A stretch of DNA of 64,000 nt from Massilia agrisoli (GTDB lineage Bacteria > Pseudomonadota > Gammaproteobacteria > Burkholderiales > Burkholderiaceae_D): NCBI RefSeq assembly GCF_020831365.1, contig NZ_JAJHPV010000020.1, forward strand, positions 124,001-188,000. The letters are read 5' to 3'. The translations under genes were made by a program, and so were the position numbers. Under the pieces are notes generated by a model. It made no database searches. It worked only from the letters and a program-made list of their open reading frames with translations, and was not told where the DNA came from. Position 1 is the stretch's first letter. Each line of letters opens with the position of its first letter. This document shows positions 7,401 through 16,540 of the stretch, in pieces.

Positions 7401-10400
7401 ATGATGCCCAAACTTCGCCCAATTTCCCTGGCAGCGATGCTGCTGCTGTCCGGTGTCACCCTGGCCGTATCGGCCCAGGAGGCACGCCGCCCTTATATCG
7501 TCCAGCTGCAAGACCAGCCTGCCGCCAGCTACACCGGCGGCGTCGCCGGCCTGGCCGCGACCCAGCCACAACCTGGCGTGCCCTTCGACTACACCGCGAG
7601 CGGTGTCCAGGATTACGTCCAATACCTCGACGACAAGCGTAGCGCAGTGCTGGCCACCGTCGCCAATGCGCCGGTGATCGCCAGCTACGACGTCGTGCTG
7701 AACGGCTTCGCCGCGATGCTGACCGACGCGGAAGTACTCAAACTGAAGAGCAACTCGGCCGTTGCCGACGTGCAGGCCGACGTGGCCCGCCACGTCGATA
7801 CCGTCTCGACCACCAGCTTCCTGAAGCTGACCGCCAACGGCGGCCTGCACTCCCAGTATGCCGGCGGCGCGCTGGTCAAGGGCGAAGACATGGTCGTCGG
7901 TATCGTCGACGGCGGTATCTGGCCTGAAAACCCATCGTTCGCCGACCGCGTCGACGCCAACGGCAAGCCGACCTTCGACCCAAGCGCCACCCTGGCGTAC
8001 ACCAGCATCCCGGCCTCGTTCAAGGGCGGTTGCCAGGCCGGCGAGGGCTTCGACCCGGTCAAGCATTGCAACACCAAGCTGGTCGGCGCGAAATTCTTCA
8101 ACGCCGGCTTCCTGGCGGCGAACCTGCCGAAGAACTGGACCGAGTACTATTCGCCACGCGACTCGAACATCGGCAGCGACGGCGTGTCGAGCGGCCACGG
8201 CGGCCACGGCGACCACACCGCAGCGACTGCGGCCGGCAATGCCGGCGTCGCGGTGACGATCAACGGCGTGCCGATGGGCGAAGCGTCCGGCGTGGCGCCG
8301 CGCGCCCGCGTGTCGTCGTACAAGGTGTGCTGGACCTACGACGACAAGACCAATCCGGACGGCTCCAACTCGCGCAACTCCTGCTTCAACTCCGACTCGG
8401 TCAAGGCGATCGACGAAGCGGTCAAGGATGGCGTCAACGTCATCAACTACTCGATCAGCGGCTCGCAGACCTCGTCGGCCGACCCGGTCGAGCAGGCGTT
8501 CTACCGCGCTTCGCTGGCCAATGTCTTCGTTGCAGCCTCGGCCGGCAACAGCGGCCCGGCCAATGCGGTCGCCCACATCAGCCCATGGCTGACCACGGTA
8601 GCCGCGTCGACCCACGACCGCAACTTCCAGGGTAGCGTTGTGCTGGGTAACGGCGGCAGCTATTCCGGCGCGTCGCTCAACACCGTCACCGTCACTGCCC
8701 AGCCGATGATCCTGGCCGAGCACGCCGCCCTCGGCGCCGGCAACGCCAGCCTGTGCTACAGCGCCAATGCGCCAGCCGGCCAGGCCTTGCTCGACCCGGC
8801 CAAGGTGGCTGGCAAGATCGTGGTCTGCACCCGCGGCGAGAACGCCCGCGTCGACAAGAGCCTGGCGGTCGCCAATGCCGGCGGCATCGGCATGATCCTG
8901 GTCGACAACGGCGCCGGCCTGGTCGGTGAAGTCCACTCGGTACCGACTGTCCACGTTTCGGCAGCGGACGGCGCCCTGATCAAGGCCTACGCACCGACCG
9001 CAGGCGCGACCGCAACCATCAACCGCTTCACCCTGCAGACCAAGCCGGCGCCAATCATGGCTGGCTTCTCGTCGCGCGGCCCGAACATGGGCGACGCCAA
9101 CATCCTCAAGCCTGACCTGACCGCGCCAGGCGTCGATGTCATCGCCAGCGTCACGCCGGCGCTGAGCCCGGCCGAGCGCAACGGCGTGGCCGATGGTTCC
9201 TTCGTGCCGGGCGACGCGTATGCTTCGTACCAGGGCACCTCGATGTCGAGCCCGCACGTGGCCGGTATCGCGCTGCTGCTGCGCCAGCTGCGTCCGGAGT
9301 GGTCGCCTGCCGCCGTCAAGTCGGCGCTGATGACCACCGGCTTCACCACCCTGAACGACGGCCTGGCCGGCGCGCAAAATGGCTTGCTGCCATGGGCGCA
9401 GGGCGCGGGCCATGTCGACCCGAACAAGGCTGCCAATCCGGGCCTGGTGTACGACGCAGGCAAGGCTGACTTCATCCAGTACCAGTGCAAGGTCAACAAG
9501 GCACTGGTGAGCCCGGCTTCCGATTGCACCACCTTCGGCACCCTGGACGAAACCTACAACCTGAACCTGCCGTCGATTACCGCCGGCCAGATCCAGTCGA
9601 GCGTCACCATCCGCCGTACCGTGACCAACGTCAGCGGCGCCCAGGCGACCTACAATGCCACCGCATCGGTTCCTGGCTTTAGCACCGTCGTATCGCCATC
9701 GACGCTGACCATCCCGGCCGGCGGCAAGGCAAACTTCACCGTCAAGCTGACCCCGACCAGCGCGCTGACCAGCACCTGGTACTTCGGCAGCCTGGCCTGG
9801 AGCGACGGCGCCACCACGGTGCGCAGCCCGATCCAGGCCCGCGCAGCCCAGTCGATCACCGCGCCAGCTGAACTGACCAGCGACAAGGTCTCCGGCAGCA
9901 AGCTGTTCCTGGTCAAGACCCTGTTCTCGGGCAAGATGACCGCGACCAAGGGCGGGATGAAAGCCGTGACGATGGGCAGCCCTGTGACGCTGGCTCCGAC
10001 CAGCGCCTCCAGCGCGACCCTGCGTACCGCCTGCGGCAACGGTTCGCTGGCCGGGTCGGTCAAGACGTATGAAGTGACCATCCCTGCCGGCGCCGTCGTG
10101 GCCCGCTTCGCCCTGCGCCAGCAAGACACCAACGGCGCCGACCATGACAACGACATGGGCCTGCTGCACCCGTCGGGCGCCTGGTCGTACTCGGGTAACG
10201 GTGGTTCCAACGAGTCGATCCAGCTCAGCAGCCCGGCGGCCGGCACCTACCGCCTGTGCGTCCTGGCATACGGCGGCGCGCCGAGCATGACCCACCAGCT
10301 GTCGTCGTGGGTCGTGACCCCGTCCGACGTTGGCGGCAACCTGACCGTGGCCATTCCTTCCAAGGTTGTTGCTAACGCAAACACCACGGTCGGCATGAGC

Positions 10401-10559
10401 TGGTCCGGCCTGCAGTCGGGCAAGCGTTACCTGGGCGGCGCCCAGTTCCGTGACCTGAGCGGCAACGTCCAGGCCACCACGGTCCTGCGTGTCGAAACCG
10501 GCACGGAATCGGTACCGCTGGCGGACGGCGGCGCCAAGGCATCGGCCAACAAGAAGTAA
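7401..10559 (+). CDS. Secreted subtilisin-like serine protease (S8 family) with I9 propeptide and PA domain
   Basis: The 1052-residue preproprotein has a signal peptide (to VSAQ), an I9-type inhibitor propeptide starting RPYIVQLQDQP (about 30-130), a subtilase catalytic domain and an inserted PA domain (about 445-520, KIVVCTRGENAR). It ends in Fn3-like and pre-peptidase-type beta domains. The triad is complete: Asp170 (IVDGGIWPE), His269 (GGHGDHTAAT) and Ser614 (GTSMSSPHVAG), with the oxyanion Asn in AASAGNSGP. The architecture is that of large secreted alkaline proteases and plant-like subtilases. It lies between a PEP-CTERM gene and the secretion operon and ends at a strong terminator. Export by the adjacent machine is plausible but unproven. 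Confidence 0.93.
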   Translation: MMPKLRPISLAAMLLLSGVTLAVSAQEARRPYIVQLQDQPAASYTGGVAGLAATQPQPGVPFDYTASGVQDYVQYLDDKRSAVLATVANAPVIASYDVVLNGFAAMLTDAEVLKLKSNSAVADVQADVARHVDTVSTTSFLKLTANGGLHSQYAGGALVKGEDMVVGIVDGGIWPENPSFADRVDANGKPTFDPSATLAYTSIPASFKGGCQAGEGFDPVKHCNTKLVGAKFFNAGFLAANLPKNWTEYYSPRDSNIGSDGVSSGHGGHGDHTAATAAGNAGVAVTINGVPMGEASGVAPRARVSSYKVCWTYDDKTNPDGSNSRNSCFNSDSVKAIDEAVKDGVNVINYSISGSQTSSADPVEQAFYRASLANVFVAASAGNSGPANAVAHISPWLTTVAASTHDRNFQGSVVLGNGGSYSGASLNTVTVTAQPMILAEHAALGAGNASLCYSANAPAGQALLDPAKVAGKIVVCTRGENARVDKSLAVANAGGIGMILVDNGAGLVGEVHSVPTVHVSAADGALIKAYAPTAGATATINRFTLQTKPAPIMAGFSSRGPNMGDANILKPDLTAPGVDVIASVTPALSPAERNGVADGSFVPGDAYASYQGTSMSSPHVAGIALLLRQLRPEWSPAAVKSALMTTGFTTLNDGLAGAQNGLLPWAQGAGHVDPNKAANPGLVYDAGKADFIQYQCKVNKALVSPASDCTTFGTLDETYNLNLPSITAGQIQSSVTIRRTVTNVSGAQATYNATASVPGFSTVVSPSTLTIPAGGKANFTVKLTPTSALTSTWYFGSLAWSDGATTVRSPIQARAAQSITAPAELTSDKVSGSKLFLVKTLFSGKMTATKGGMKAVTMGSPVTLAPTSASSATLRTACGNGSLAGSVKTYEVTIPAGAVVARFALRQQDTNGADHDNDMGLLHPSGAWSYSGNGGSNESIQLSSPAAGTYRLCVLAYGGAPSMTHQLSSWVVTPSDVGGNLTVAIPSKVVANANTTVGMSWSGLQSGKRYLGGAQFRDLSGNVQATTVLRVETGTESVPLADGGAKASANKK

Positions 10560-10574
10560 TTTGCTGAAGCAGGG

Positions 10575-10608
10575 CAGCCGCCTGGGATTTCCCAGGCGGC
10601 TGTTTGCA
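10575..10608 (+). terminator. Strong hairpin terminator after the protease gene
   Basis: CAGCCGCCTGGG (10575-10586) and CCCAGGCGGCTG (10591-10602) form a perfect 12-bp stem with loop ATTT, followed by TTTGCATTT. Confidence 0.8.
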
Positions 10609-10752
10609 TTTCAAGGGGGCGGTTTGCCCCGGAAGACGAGCCGCAAATGAAGCGAAAGAAAAGTTGTCTCATCTATTGGCGGCATGGTAGCCTTGCACGC
10701 CAAACATCTTTGGCAGTACGCAATATCATTCAGTAATCCAGGAGGCGGCAGC

Positions 10753-11208
10753 ATGTATCGACCAGCGAAACACGGCGCAACCATCATGCATGCGCCATCG
10801 CCACGCGCACGCGGCTTCACGCTGCTTGAACTGCTGGTGGTCATCGTCATCATCGGCCTGCTGGCCGCTTACGTTGGTCCGAAATATTTCTCCCAGCTTG
10901 GCAAGTCGGAAGTGACGATCGCCAAGGCCCAGATCGAAGCATTCGAAAAATCGCTCGACACCTACCGCCTCGATGTCGGCCGCTATCCGACCACCGAAGA
11001 GGGCATGGCCGCGCTGATGACCGCGCCGCCGGCGGCCGGCATCAAGTGGAATGGCCCTTACCTGAAAAAAGGCGTGCCGCAAGACCCGTGGGGCCAGGCT
11101 TACCAGTACCGTTCGCCGGGCAGCAAGGGCGACTACGAGATCGTCTCGCTGGGCCGCGACGGCCAGCCTGGCGGCACCGGCGACAACGCCGATATCAGCT
11201 CGCAGTAA
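10753..11208 (+). CDS. gspG: Type II secretion major pseudopilin GspG
   Basis: The 151-residue protein starts at ATG 10753 behind a full Shine-Dalgarno (AGGAGG). It has a basic leader cut by prepilin peptidase at RARG^FTLLELLVVI, one N-terminal hydrophobic helix, and the GspG core (YRLDVGRYPTTEEGMAAL, GPYLKK, DPWGQAYQYRSPG). It ends in the calcium-binding type tail SLGRDGQPGGTGDNADI. GspG builds the periplasmic pseudopilus of the T2SS. First gene of an 11-gene operon; gspF begins 46 bp downstream. A frame extending upstream to 10684 was rejected for lack of a ribosome-binding site. Confidence 0.93.
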   Translation: MYRPAKHGATIMHAPSPRARGFTLLELLVVIVIIGLLAAYVGPKYFSQLGKSEVTIAKAQIEAFEKSLDTYRLDVGRYPTTEEGMAALMTAPPAAGIKWNGPYLKKGVPQDPWGQAYQYRSPGSKGDYEIVSLGRDGQPGGTGDNADISSQ

Positions 11209-11254
11209 GCGCGCACAATCAACCGACTTCGCCCACCGACTTCGCCAAGGCACC

Positions 11255-12442
11255 ATGCAGTTTGCTGTCCGTACCCTCGCGCCTGACATGTCGATCGCCA
11301 GCCAGGTCGTGGACGCCCACGACGCCGCCGACGCCCGCCGCCAGGTCGAGGCGCGCGGCCTGTTCGTCAGCGCCGTCGAGCCGGTGCGCTCCGGCGGCCT
11401 GGGCGCGCGGCGCGGCCCGCGCATGTCGCTCGTCCTGTTCAGCCAGGAGCTGCTGGCCCTGCTGACCGCTGGCCTGGGCATCGTCGAAGGCCTCGAAGCC
11501 CTGCTCGAAAAAGAAGCCAACCCGTCCACCCGCGGCGTCATCGAACGCCTGCTTGGCGGCCTGCGCGAAGGCAAGCGCTTTTCCAGCGTGCTGGCCGAAC
11601 AGCCCGACCTGTTTCCGCCCCTGTATATCGGCATCGTGCGCGCGGCCGAAGGCACCAGCGACCTGCCGCGTTCCCTGTCGCGCTATATCGACTACCAGCA
11701 GCGCATCGACCTCGTGCGCAGCAAGATCGTCAGCGCCGCTATCTATCCGGTGATCCTGCTGGCCGTCGGCGGCGGGGTCAGCGTATTCCTGATCGCCTAC
11801 GTGGTGCCGCGCTTCGCCGAGGTGTACCACGGGGCAGGGCGCAACCTGCCGTGGATGTCGAAGATGCTGCTGTCATGGGGCCAGTTTGCCGCCGCCAACA
11901 CCACCGTGCTGATGGCCGCCGCCGCCGCGCTGCTGGCCGGCCTGGTGCTTGGCCTGCGCCGCCTCGCCGGCAACGGCGGCTTTGCGCGCCTGGCCGCGCG
12001 CCTGCCCGGCATCGGCGAGCGCGTGCGCATCTATGAACTCTCGCGCCTGTACCTGACGCTGGGCATGCTCAGCGAAGGCGGCATCCCGCTGGTGCAGGCG
12101 ATCGGCACCGTGCAGGCGATGGTCTCGCCCGCGATGCGCGCCAACCTGGCCGCGGCCCGCAGCGACATCGAGTCCGGCCTGCCGCTGTCGGGCGCGTTCG
12201 ACGCCCATGGCCTGACCACGCCGATCTCCCTGCGCATGCTGCGGGTGGGCGAGCGCACCGGCGACATGGGCCCGATGCTGACCCAGTCGGCCGCCTTCTA
12301 CGACGGCGAGATCACGCGCTGGATCGACCGCTTCACCCGCACCTTCGAACCGCTGCTGATGGCGGCCATCGGGCTGGTGGTCGGCGCCATCGTGGTGCTG
12401 CTGTACATGCCGATCTTCGACCTCGCCGGGGACATGTCGTGA
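11255..12442 (+). CDS. gspF: Type II secretion inner-membrane protein GspF
   Basis: The 395-residue polytopic protein has the two-fold T2SSF repeat (about 60-185 and 260-385) and three main hydrophobic segments (IYPVILLAVGGGVSVFLIAYVVP, a middle one near 205-230, and a C-terminal one near 365-390). FSQELLALLTAGLGIVEGLEAL and LSRLYLTLGMLSEGGIPLVQA are the characteristic cytoplasmic helices. GspF/PilC/MshG proteins couple the ATPase to pseudopilus assembly. Its TGA overlaps the GTG start of gspE, indicating translational coupling. Confidence 0.93.
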   Translation: MQFAVRTLAPDMSIASQVVDAHDAADARRQVEARGLFVSAVEPVRSGGLGARRGPRMSLVLFSQELLALLTAGLGIVEGLEALLEKEANPSTRGVIERLLGGLREGKRFSSVLAEQPDLFPPLYIGIVRAAEGTSDLPRSLSRYIDYQQRIDLVRSKIVSAAIYPVILLAVGGGVSVFLIAYVVPRFAEVYHGAGRNLPWMSKMLLSWGQFAAANTTVLMAAAAALLAGLVLGLRRLAGNGGFARLAARLPGIGERVRIYELSRLYLTLGMLSEGGIPLVQAIGTVQAMVSPAMRANLAAARSDIESGLPLSGAFDAHGLTTPISLRMLRVGERTGDMGPMLTQSAAFYDGEITRWIDRFTRTFEPLLMAAIGLVVGAIVVLLYMPIFDLAGDMS

Positions 12443-14121
12443 GCGCCGCAATCGATTCGGCGATGCTGGCGCGCGCGCGCGTGCAGAGCGCGGCGACGCG
12501 CCGCTCGCTGGTGGCCGAGCTGGAAGCGGCCACCGGGCTGGAGCCGCGCGAGATCGTGCGCGCGCTGGCCGAGCCGTTCGGCCTCGACGTCATGGAAACG
12601 GCCGAGATGCTGGGCATGGCGCCGGCCTTCGACCTGCTGCCGCTGGCGCAGGCGATGGCGCGCCACTGCGTGCTGCTGCGCGGCGCCGGCGGCGCGCTGG
12701 TCGGCGTGATTGCCGACCCCTTCGACCTCGACCTGCAGACCTGGCTGGCCACGCGCGCCCGCGCCACGCCCGGCGCGCCGCTGGCGACCAGGCTGGCGCT
12801 GCAGGCGGACATCCAGGCTTACCTGTCGCGCCAGGAGGAATCCGCGCGCGCCACCGATACCCTGGTCGCCGGCGCGGCGGAAGTGCGCAACGACGGCAAG
12901 ACCGCGGCGGTGCTGTCGTTCGCCTCGGTGTCGGAAGCGGCCAGCCCGGCGGTCAGGCTGGTCAACTCGACCCTGTACGACGCGCTGAAAGCCGGCGCCT
13001 CCGACATCCACCTGGAGAGCACCTCGGGCGGCCTGGCGGTCAAATACCGCGTCGACGGCGTGCTCGATCACGCTGCATCGGTCAACGGCGTCGAAGTGGC
13101 CGAACACATCATCTCGCGCCTGAAGGTGCTGGCCGAACTCGATATCGCCGAACGCCGCGTGCCGCAGGACGGCAGCTTCCGGGTAGAGTCGGGCGGCCGC
13201 GAGATCGACCTGCGCGTGTCGATCATGCCGAGCATCCACGGCGAGGACGCGGTCATCCGTATCCTCGACAAGCGCGCGATGATCGAAGCCTACGGCTCGC
13301 TGACCCTGGAGGCGCTCGGCTTCGACGCGCCGTCGCTGGTGTCGCTGCGCAGCCTGGCGCAGGAAGCCTACGGCATGCTGCTGGTGACCGGGCCTACCGG
13401 TTCCGGCAAGACCACCACCTTGTACGCCGCGCTCACCGAGATCCACAACGGCCGCGAAAAGATCATCACCATCGAAGACCCGGTCGAATACCAGCTGCCC
13501 GGCATTTTGCAGATCCCGGTCAATGAAAAGAAGGGGCTGACCTTCGCCAAGGGCCTGCGCTCGATCCTGCGCCACGACCCGGACAAGATCATGGTCGGCG
13601 AAATCCGCGACCGCGAGACTGCCGAAATCGCGGTGCAGTCGGCGCTGACCGGCCACCTGGTGCTCACCACCGTCCACGCCAACAACGTATTCGACGTGTT
13701 CGGCCGCTTTACCCACATGGGCATCGACCCGTACGCCTTCGTGTCGGCGCTGAACGGCATCTGGGCCCAGCGGCTGGTGCGCATGAACTGCCCGCACTGC
13801 GCCACCCGGTTCACCCCAACGGACGAAGAACTGGCGTCGGTCAACCTTGAACGGAACGACGTGGCCGACTACGTTTTCATGCAGGGCAAGGGCTGCGGCG
13901 ATTGCCGCGGCACCGGCTACAAAGGGCGCCGTTCGATCGCCGAGATCCTGACCCTGAACGACGAGATCCGCGAGCTGATCGTCGACAAGCGGCCGATCCG
14001 CCAGATCAAGGCGGCGGCGCACGCCAACGGCACCCGCAGCCTGCGCATGGCGGCGCTGGCGCTGGTGCGCCGCGGGGCGACGACGCTGTCGGAAATCAAG
14101 CGGGTGACCTTGCATGCGTAG
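12439..14121 (+). CDS. gspE: Type II secretion/type IV pilus assembly ATPase GspE
   Basis: The 560-residue ATPase starts with GTG at 12439 and overlaps gspF by 4 bp. It has a MshEN/T2SSE N-terminal domain (about 1-150) and the hexameric ATPase core with Walker A GPTGSGKT (318-325, Lys324), Asp box (IIEDPVEYQL region), Walker B-type MVGEIRDRETAE and His box TTVHANN. The zinc-binding tetracysteine is present: Cys451/Cys454 and Cys486/Cys489. It powers pseudopilin polymerisation at the cytoplasmic face. A normal-length, intact family member. The next gene overlaps its 3' end by 8 bp. Confidence 0.94.
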   Translation: MSAAIDSAMLARARVQSAATRRSLVAELEAATGLEPREIVRALAEPFGLDVMETAEMLGMAPAFDLLPLAQAMARHCVLLRGAGGALVGVIADPFDLDLQTWLATRARATPGAPLATRLALQADIQAYLSRQEESARATDTLVAGAAEVRNDGKTAAVLSFASVSEAASPAVRLVNSTLYDALKAGASDIHLESTSGGLAVKYRVDGVLDHAASVNGVEVAEHIISRLKVLAELDIAERRVPQDGSFRVESGGREIDLRVSIMPSIHGEDAVIRILDKRAMIEAYGSLTLEALGFDAPSLVSLRSLAQEAYGMLLVTGPTGSGKTTTLYAALTEIHNGREKIITIEDPVEYQLPGILQIPVNEKKGLTFAKGLRSILRHDPDKIMVGEIRDRETAEIAVQSALTGHLVLTTVHANNVFDVFGRFTHMGIDPYAFVSALNGIWAQRLVRMNCPHCATRFTPTDEELASVNLERNDVADYVFMQGKGCGDCRGTGYKGRRSIAEILTLNDEIRELIVDKRPIRQIKAAAHANGTRSLRMAALALVRRGATTLSEIKRVTLHA

Positions 14122-14905
14122 GCGCTTCGGACAGGCATTGCGCATCGGCGTGTCGAACGCCGGGATCACGCTGGTAAAAACCAGCCGCTGGGGCGCTGAT
14201 CGCGCCGCCGTCGTGGCCGAACACGCTGTTGCCGACGGCGCGAGCGGGCCGCAGGTGGCGGACGCACTGCGCGCGCTGCTGGCAGGCGGCAGCTGGTCGC
14301 GCTGGCCCGCCAGCGTAGTGGTGGCCGACGACCTGGCGCGGATGTGGCAGGTCACGCCGCCGCCGGGCGCCGCGCGCATGGCCGACCTGGAAGCCGCCGC
14401 CGCGCTGCGCTTCCAGCAGCTGTACGGCGAGCCGGCGTCGGGCTGGCAGGTTGCCGGCAGCTGGGACCCGTCGCGCGCATTCACGGCCGCCGCGCTGCCG
14501 CGCCATTTGCACGACGCGCTAACCGGCGCCGCGGCCGAGCACCGGCTCGCGCTGGTCGAAGTCGTCCCCCAGTTTATCGCTGGGTGGAACCGCTGGTGCC
14601 ACCTGGTGGCGCCGGACGCCTGGTATGGCCTGGTGCATGATGGCGTGCTGACCTTCGGCATTCCTGAAAACGCCGGCCTGGGCGCAGTGCGCGCGGCCCA
14701 GGTGCCGGCCGGCGCCGATGCGCGCTGGCTGGAAGCGCACGCCGCGCGCGAGGCGTTGCGCCTTGGCGTCGCGGCGCCGGCCCGCTTGCAGTTGTCGGGA
14801 CAGGTTCCCGATGCGTGGTTAAGTGGTGGCCTGACCGTGCTGGGCGAAACGCTGGCTGGATGGACCGCAGGCGCGGCGTTGGCAGCAACCGGGAGCCGCG
14901 CATGA
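14114..14905 (+). CDS. PilM/MshI-like (GspL cytoplasmic-like) assembly protein
   Basis: The 263-residue protein is largely soluble, Ala/Leu/Trp-rich, and opens with LRIGVSNAGITLVKTSR, the beta-strand pattern of degenerate actin-like PilM/MshI/GspL-N proteins. No GspL transmembrane segment or periplasmic ferredoxin-like domain is present, so it looks like PilM alone. By position (after the ATPase, before three small single-span proteins) it should be the cytoplasmic ring linking GspE to the inner-membrane platform. Starts inside gspE and overlaps the next gene by ATGA. Family call is from context and pattern, not from a strong motif. Confidence 0.6.
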   Translation: MRRRFGQALRIGVSNAGITLVKTSRWGADRAAVVAEHAVADGASGPQVADALRALLAGGSWSRWPASVVVADDLARMWQVTPPPGAARMADLEAAAALRFQQLYGEPASGWQVAGSWDPSRAFTAAALPRHLHDALTGAAAEHRLALVEVVPQFIAGWNRWCHLVAPDAWYGLVHDGVLTFGIPENAGLGAVRAAQVPAGADARWLEAHAAREALRLGVAAPARLQLSGQVPDAWLSGGLTVLGETLAGWTAGAALAATGSRA

Positions 14906-15444
14906 AGCCGGTGCGTATCGACTTTGCGCCGCCAGGCATGGCGCGCACGCTGCACCGGACGCCGCCTGCGGCCTGGATGCTGGCGGCGTTTGCGCTCCTC
15001 CTCTTGCTGGCTGGCGCGGTTGCGGGCGCCGACGTGGTCAAGCGCCAGCGCGCCCATGAACGCCAGCTCGCCGCATTGCAGGCGCGCGCCGCCGTGCCCG
15101 CGCCCGCGCCGCTTGCCGCTGCGACGCCGATCTCGGAAACCCAGGCGGCGGCGGTCAATGCCGCCGTCATGCAGCTCAACCTGCCGTGGCGCGCCTTGCA
15201 AGACGCGGTCGCATCGGCCACGCCGCCCGGCGTCGCGCTGCTGGCGCTCGAACCGGATGCGCGCAAGCGCAGCTTGCGCATCAGCGCCGAAGCGCGCACC
15301 AGCGACGAGATGATCGCGTATGTCGCCCGCCTCAAGCGCGAGGAACTGTTCAGCGACGTCGCGCTGACCCACCACGAGATCAACGACCAGGACCCGAACC
15401 GGCCGATCCGCTTCGAGCTCGACGCAGCATGGAGCGCGCCATGA
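14902..15444 (+). CDS. PilN-like inner-membrane assembly protein
   Basis: The 180-residue protein has a short cytoplasmic N-terminus, one transmembrane helix (about 25-46, WMLAAFALLLLLAGAVAGA) and a periplasmic part. That part has an amphipathic coiled-coil (KRQRAHERQLAALQAR) followed by a ferredoxin-like fold pattern (LNLPWRALQDAVASATPPGVALLALEPD). This bitopic layout and gene order match PilN. ATG 14902 is preceded by GGGAG and overlaps the upstream stop. Confidence 0.6.
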   Translation: MKPVRIDFAPPGMARTLHRTPPAAWMLAAFALLLLLAGAVAGADVVKRQRAHERQLAALQARAAVPAPAPLAAATPISETQAAAVNAAVMQLNLPWRALQDAVASATPPGVALLALEPDARKRSLRISAEARTSDEMIAYVARLKREELFSDVALTHHEINDQDPNRPIRFELDAAWSAP

Positions 15445-16010
15445 ACGACACCAGCGTCCATGCGCTGCTGCTGCGCCTGCGTCTTGCAGGCAGGGCGCTG
15501 GGACCGGTCGCCTGCGGCGCGGCGCTGTGCTGCCTGCTCGGCGCGGCCGCGCTGGCCTGGCTGCTGCCGCAGCGCGCGCTGCAGGTGCGCGAACACGAGC
15601 TGGCGCTGCGCATCGCGGCCACCCCGGCCGTCGTGGTCAAGGCCGCGCCGGTGCTGGCCAACGAAAACCTCGCGCTGTTCTACGACACCCTTGGCGAACG
15701 CCGCTACGCCGAACAGCAGGTCGCCACCTTGTTCGGGCTGGCCGCCAAGTCCGGGCTCAACTTAAGCCAGGGCGAATACAAGGCAGGCTATGACCGCAAC
15801 GCGCGCGTCTACACCTACCAGGTGGTGCTGCCCGTGAAGGGGAGCTACGGCGCGGTATGGAAGTTCGGCATGATGGCGCTGCGCGCGATTCCGTTTGCCT
15901 CGCTCGACGAAATCAGCTTCCGGCGCGATGCGATCGGCGACGCCGCCGTGGAAGCGCGCGTACGCCTGACCTTGTACCTTGCCGGACCTGGTACCGGAGC
16001 GCATCCATGA
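15441..16010 (+). CDS. PilO/GspM-like inner-membrane assembly protein
   Basis: The 189-residue bitopic protein has a transmembrane helix at about 20-42 (LGPVACGAALCCLLGAAALAWL), then a short coiled-coil and a periplasmic domain with FGLAAKSGLNLSQGEYKAGYDR and YQVVLPVKGSYGAVWKF, typical of PilO-type ferredoxin-like folds. It probably pairs with the PilN-like protein in the periplasmic platform. ATG 15441 overlaps the preceding TGA (ATGA). Family assignment rests on topology, the YQVVLPVKGSY pattern and gene order. Confidence 0.6.
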   Translation: MNDTSVHALLLRLRLAGRALGPVACGAALCCLLGAAALAWLLPQRALQVREHELALRIAATPAVVVKAAPVLANENLALFYDTLGERRYAEQQVATLFGLAAKSGLNLSQGEYKAGYDRNARVYTYQVVLPVKGSYGAVWKFGMMALRAIPFASLDEISFRRDAIGDAAVEARVRLTLYLAGPGTGAHP

Positions 16011-16540
16011 AGCCGCGCATCCTCATGTACGGCCTCGCGCTGGCCGGCGCCGCCGCCTTGCTAATTTTTGGCGATAACACCCCCGACAGCGGCGTGGCCG
16101 AAGCGGTCGACCGCGCGCCAGCCGCCGCCGCGCGCCCGGCTGCGCCAGTGCGGGTGGCAGGCAGCGCGCCGCGCGTGGCCGAACCTGCGATCCTGCGCGT
16201 GCTGGACCGGGCGGCGCTACTGGGCGACGACGATGACGGCGCGCCTGCCGCGGGCGTCTTCGGCACCCAGGACTGGAACCCGCCGCCGGCCGAACCGCCG
16301 CCGCCGCCGCCGCCGCCGGCGCCAAGCGCGCCGCCGCTGCCGTTCACCTACATCGGCAAAGCCGTCAGCGACGGCGCGGTGGAGGTCTACCTGGCGCGTT
16401 CCGGCACCACCTATATCGTGCGCGACAACATGGTCATCGACGGTATCTACCGCGTCGACGACATCAGCCCGCCCACCTTGAAACTGACCTATCTTCCGTT
16501 GAACCAGGTCCAGCAAATTAACATTGGAGTCCTCGAGTGA
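16007..16540 (+). CDS. PilP/GspC-like periplasmic connector
   Basis: The 177-residue protein has an N-terminal membrane anchor (residues about 5-22), an Ala/Pro-rich linker with a run of about ten prolines near residue 100-110, and a C-terminal beta domain with FTYIGKAVSDGAVEVYLARSG and IVRDNMVIDGIYRVDDI. That domain resembles the homology region of PilP/GspC, which contacts the secretin N0 domain. It would bridge the inner-membrane platform and the secretin encoded next. ATG 16007 overlaps the upstream stop; its own stop overlaps the secretin start. Confidence 0.6.
   Translation: MKPRILMYGLALAGAAALLIFGDNTPDSGVAEAVDRAPAAAARPAAPVRVAGSAPRVAEPAILRVLDRAALLGDDDDGAPAAGVFGTQDWNPPPAEPPPPPPPPAPSAPPLPFTYIGKAVSDGAVEVYLARSGTTYIVRDNMVIDGIYRVDDISPPTLKLTYLPLNQVQQINIGVLE

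Noticed and set aside
7266-10295. A 1009-codon minus-strand frame opposite the subtilase
   Set aside because: Antisense to a complete catalytic-triad protease and compositionally an artefact of third-position GC.
12298-15375. A 1025-codon minus-strand frame over gspE and the platform genes
   Set aside because: No signal, motif or ribosome-binding site; the plus strand holds overlapping operon genes with clear motifs.
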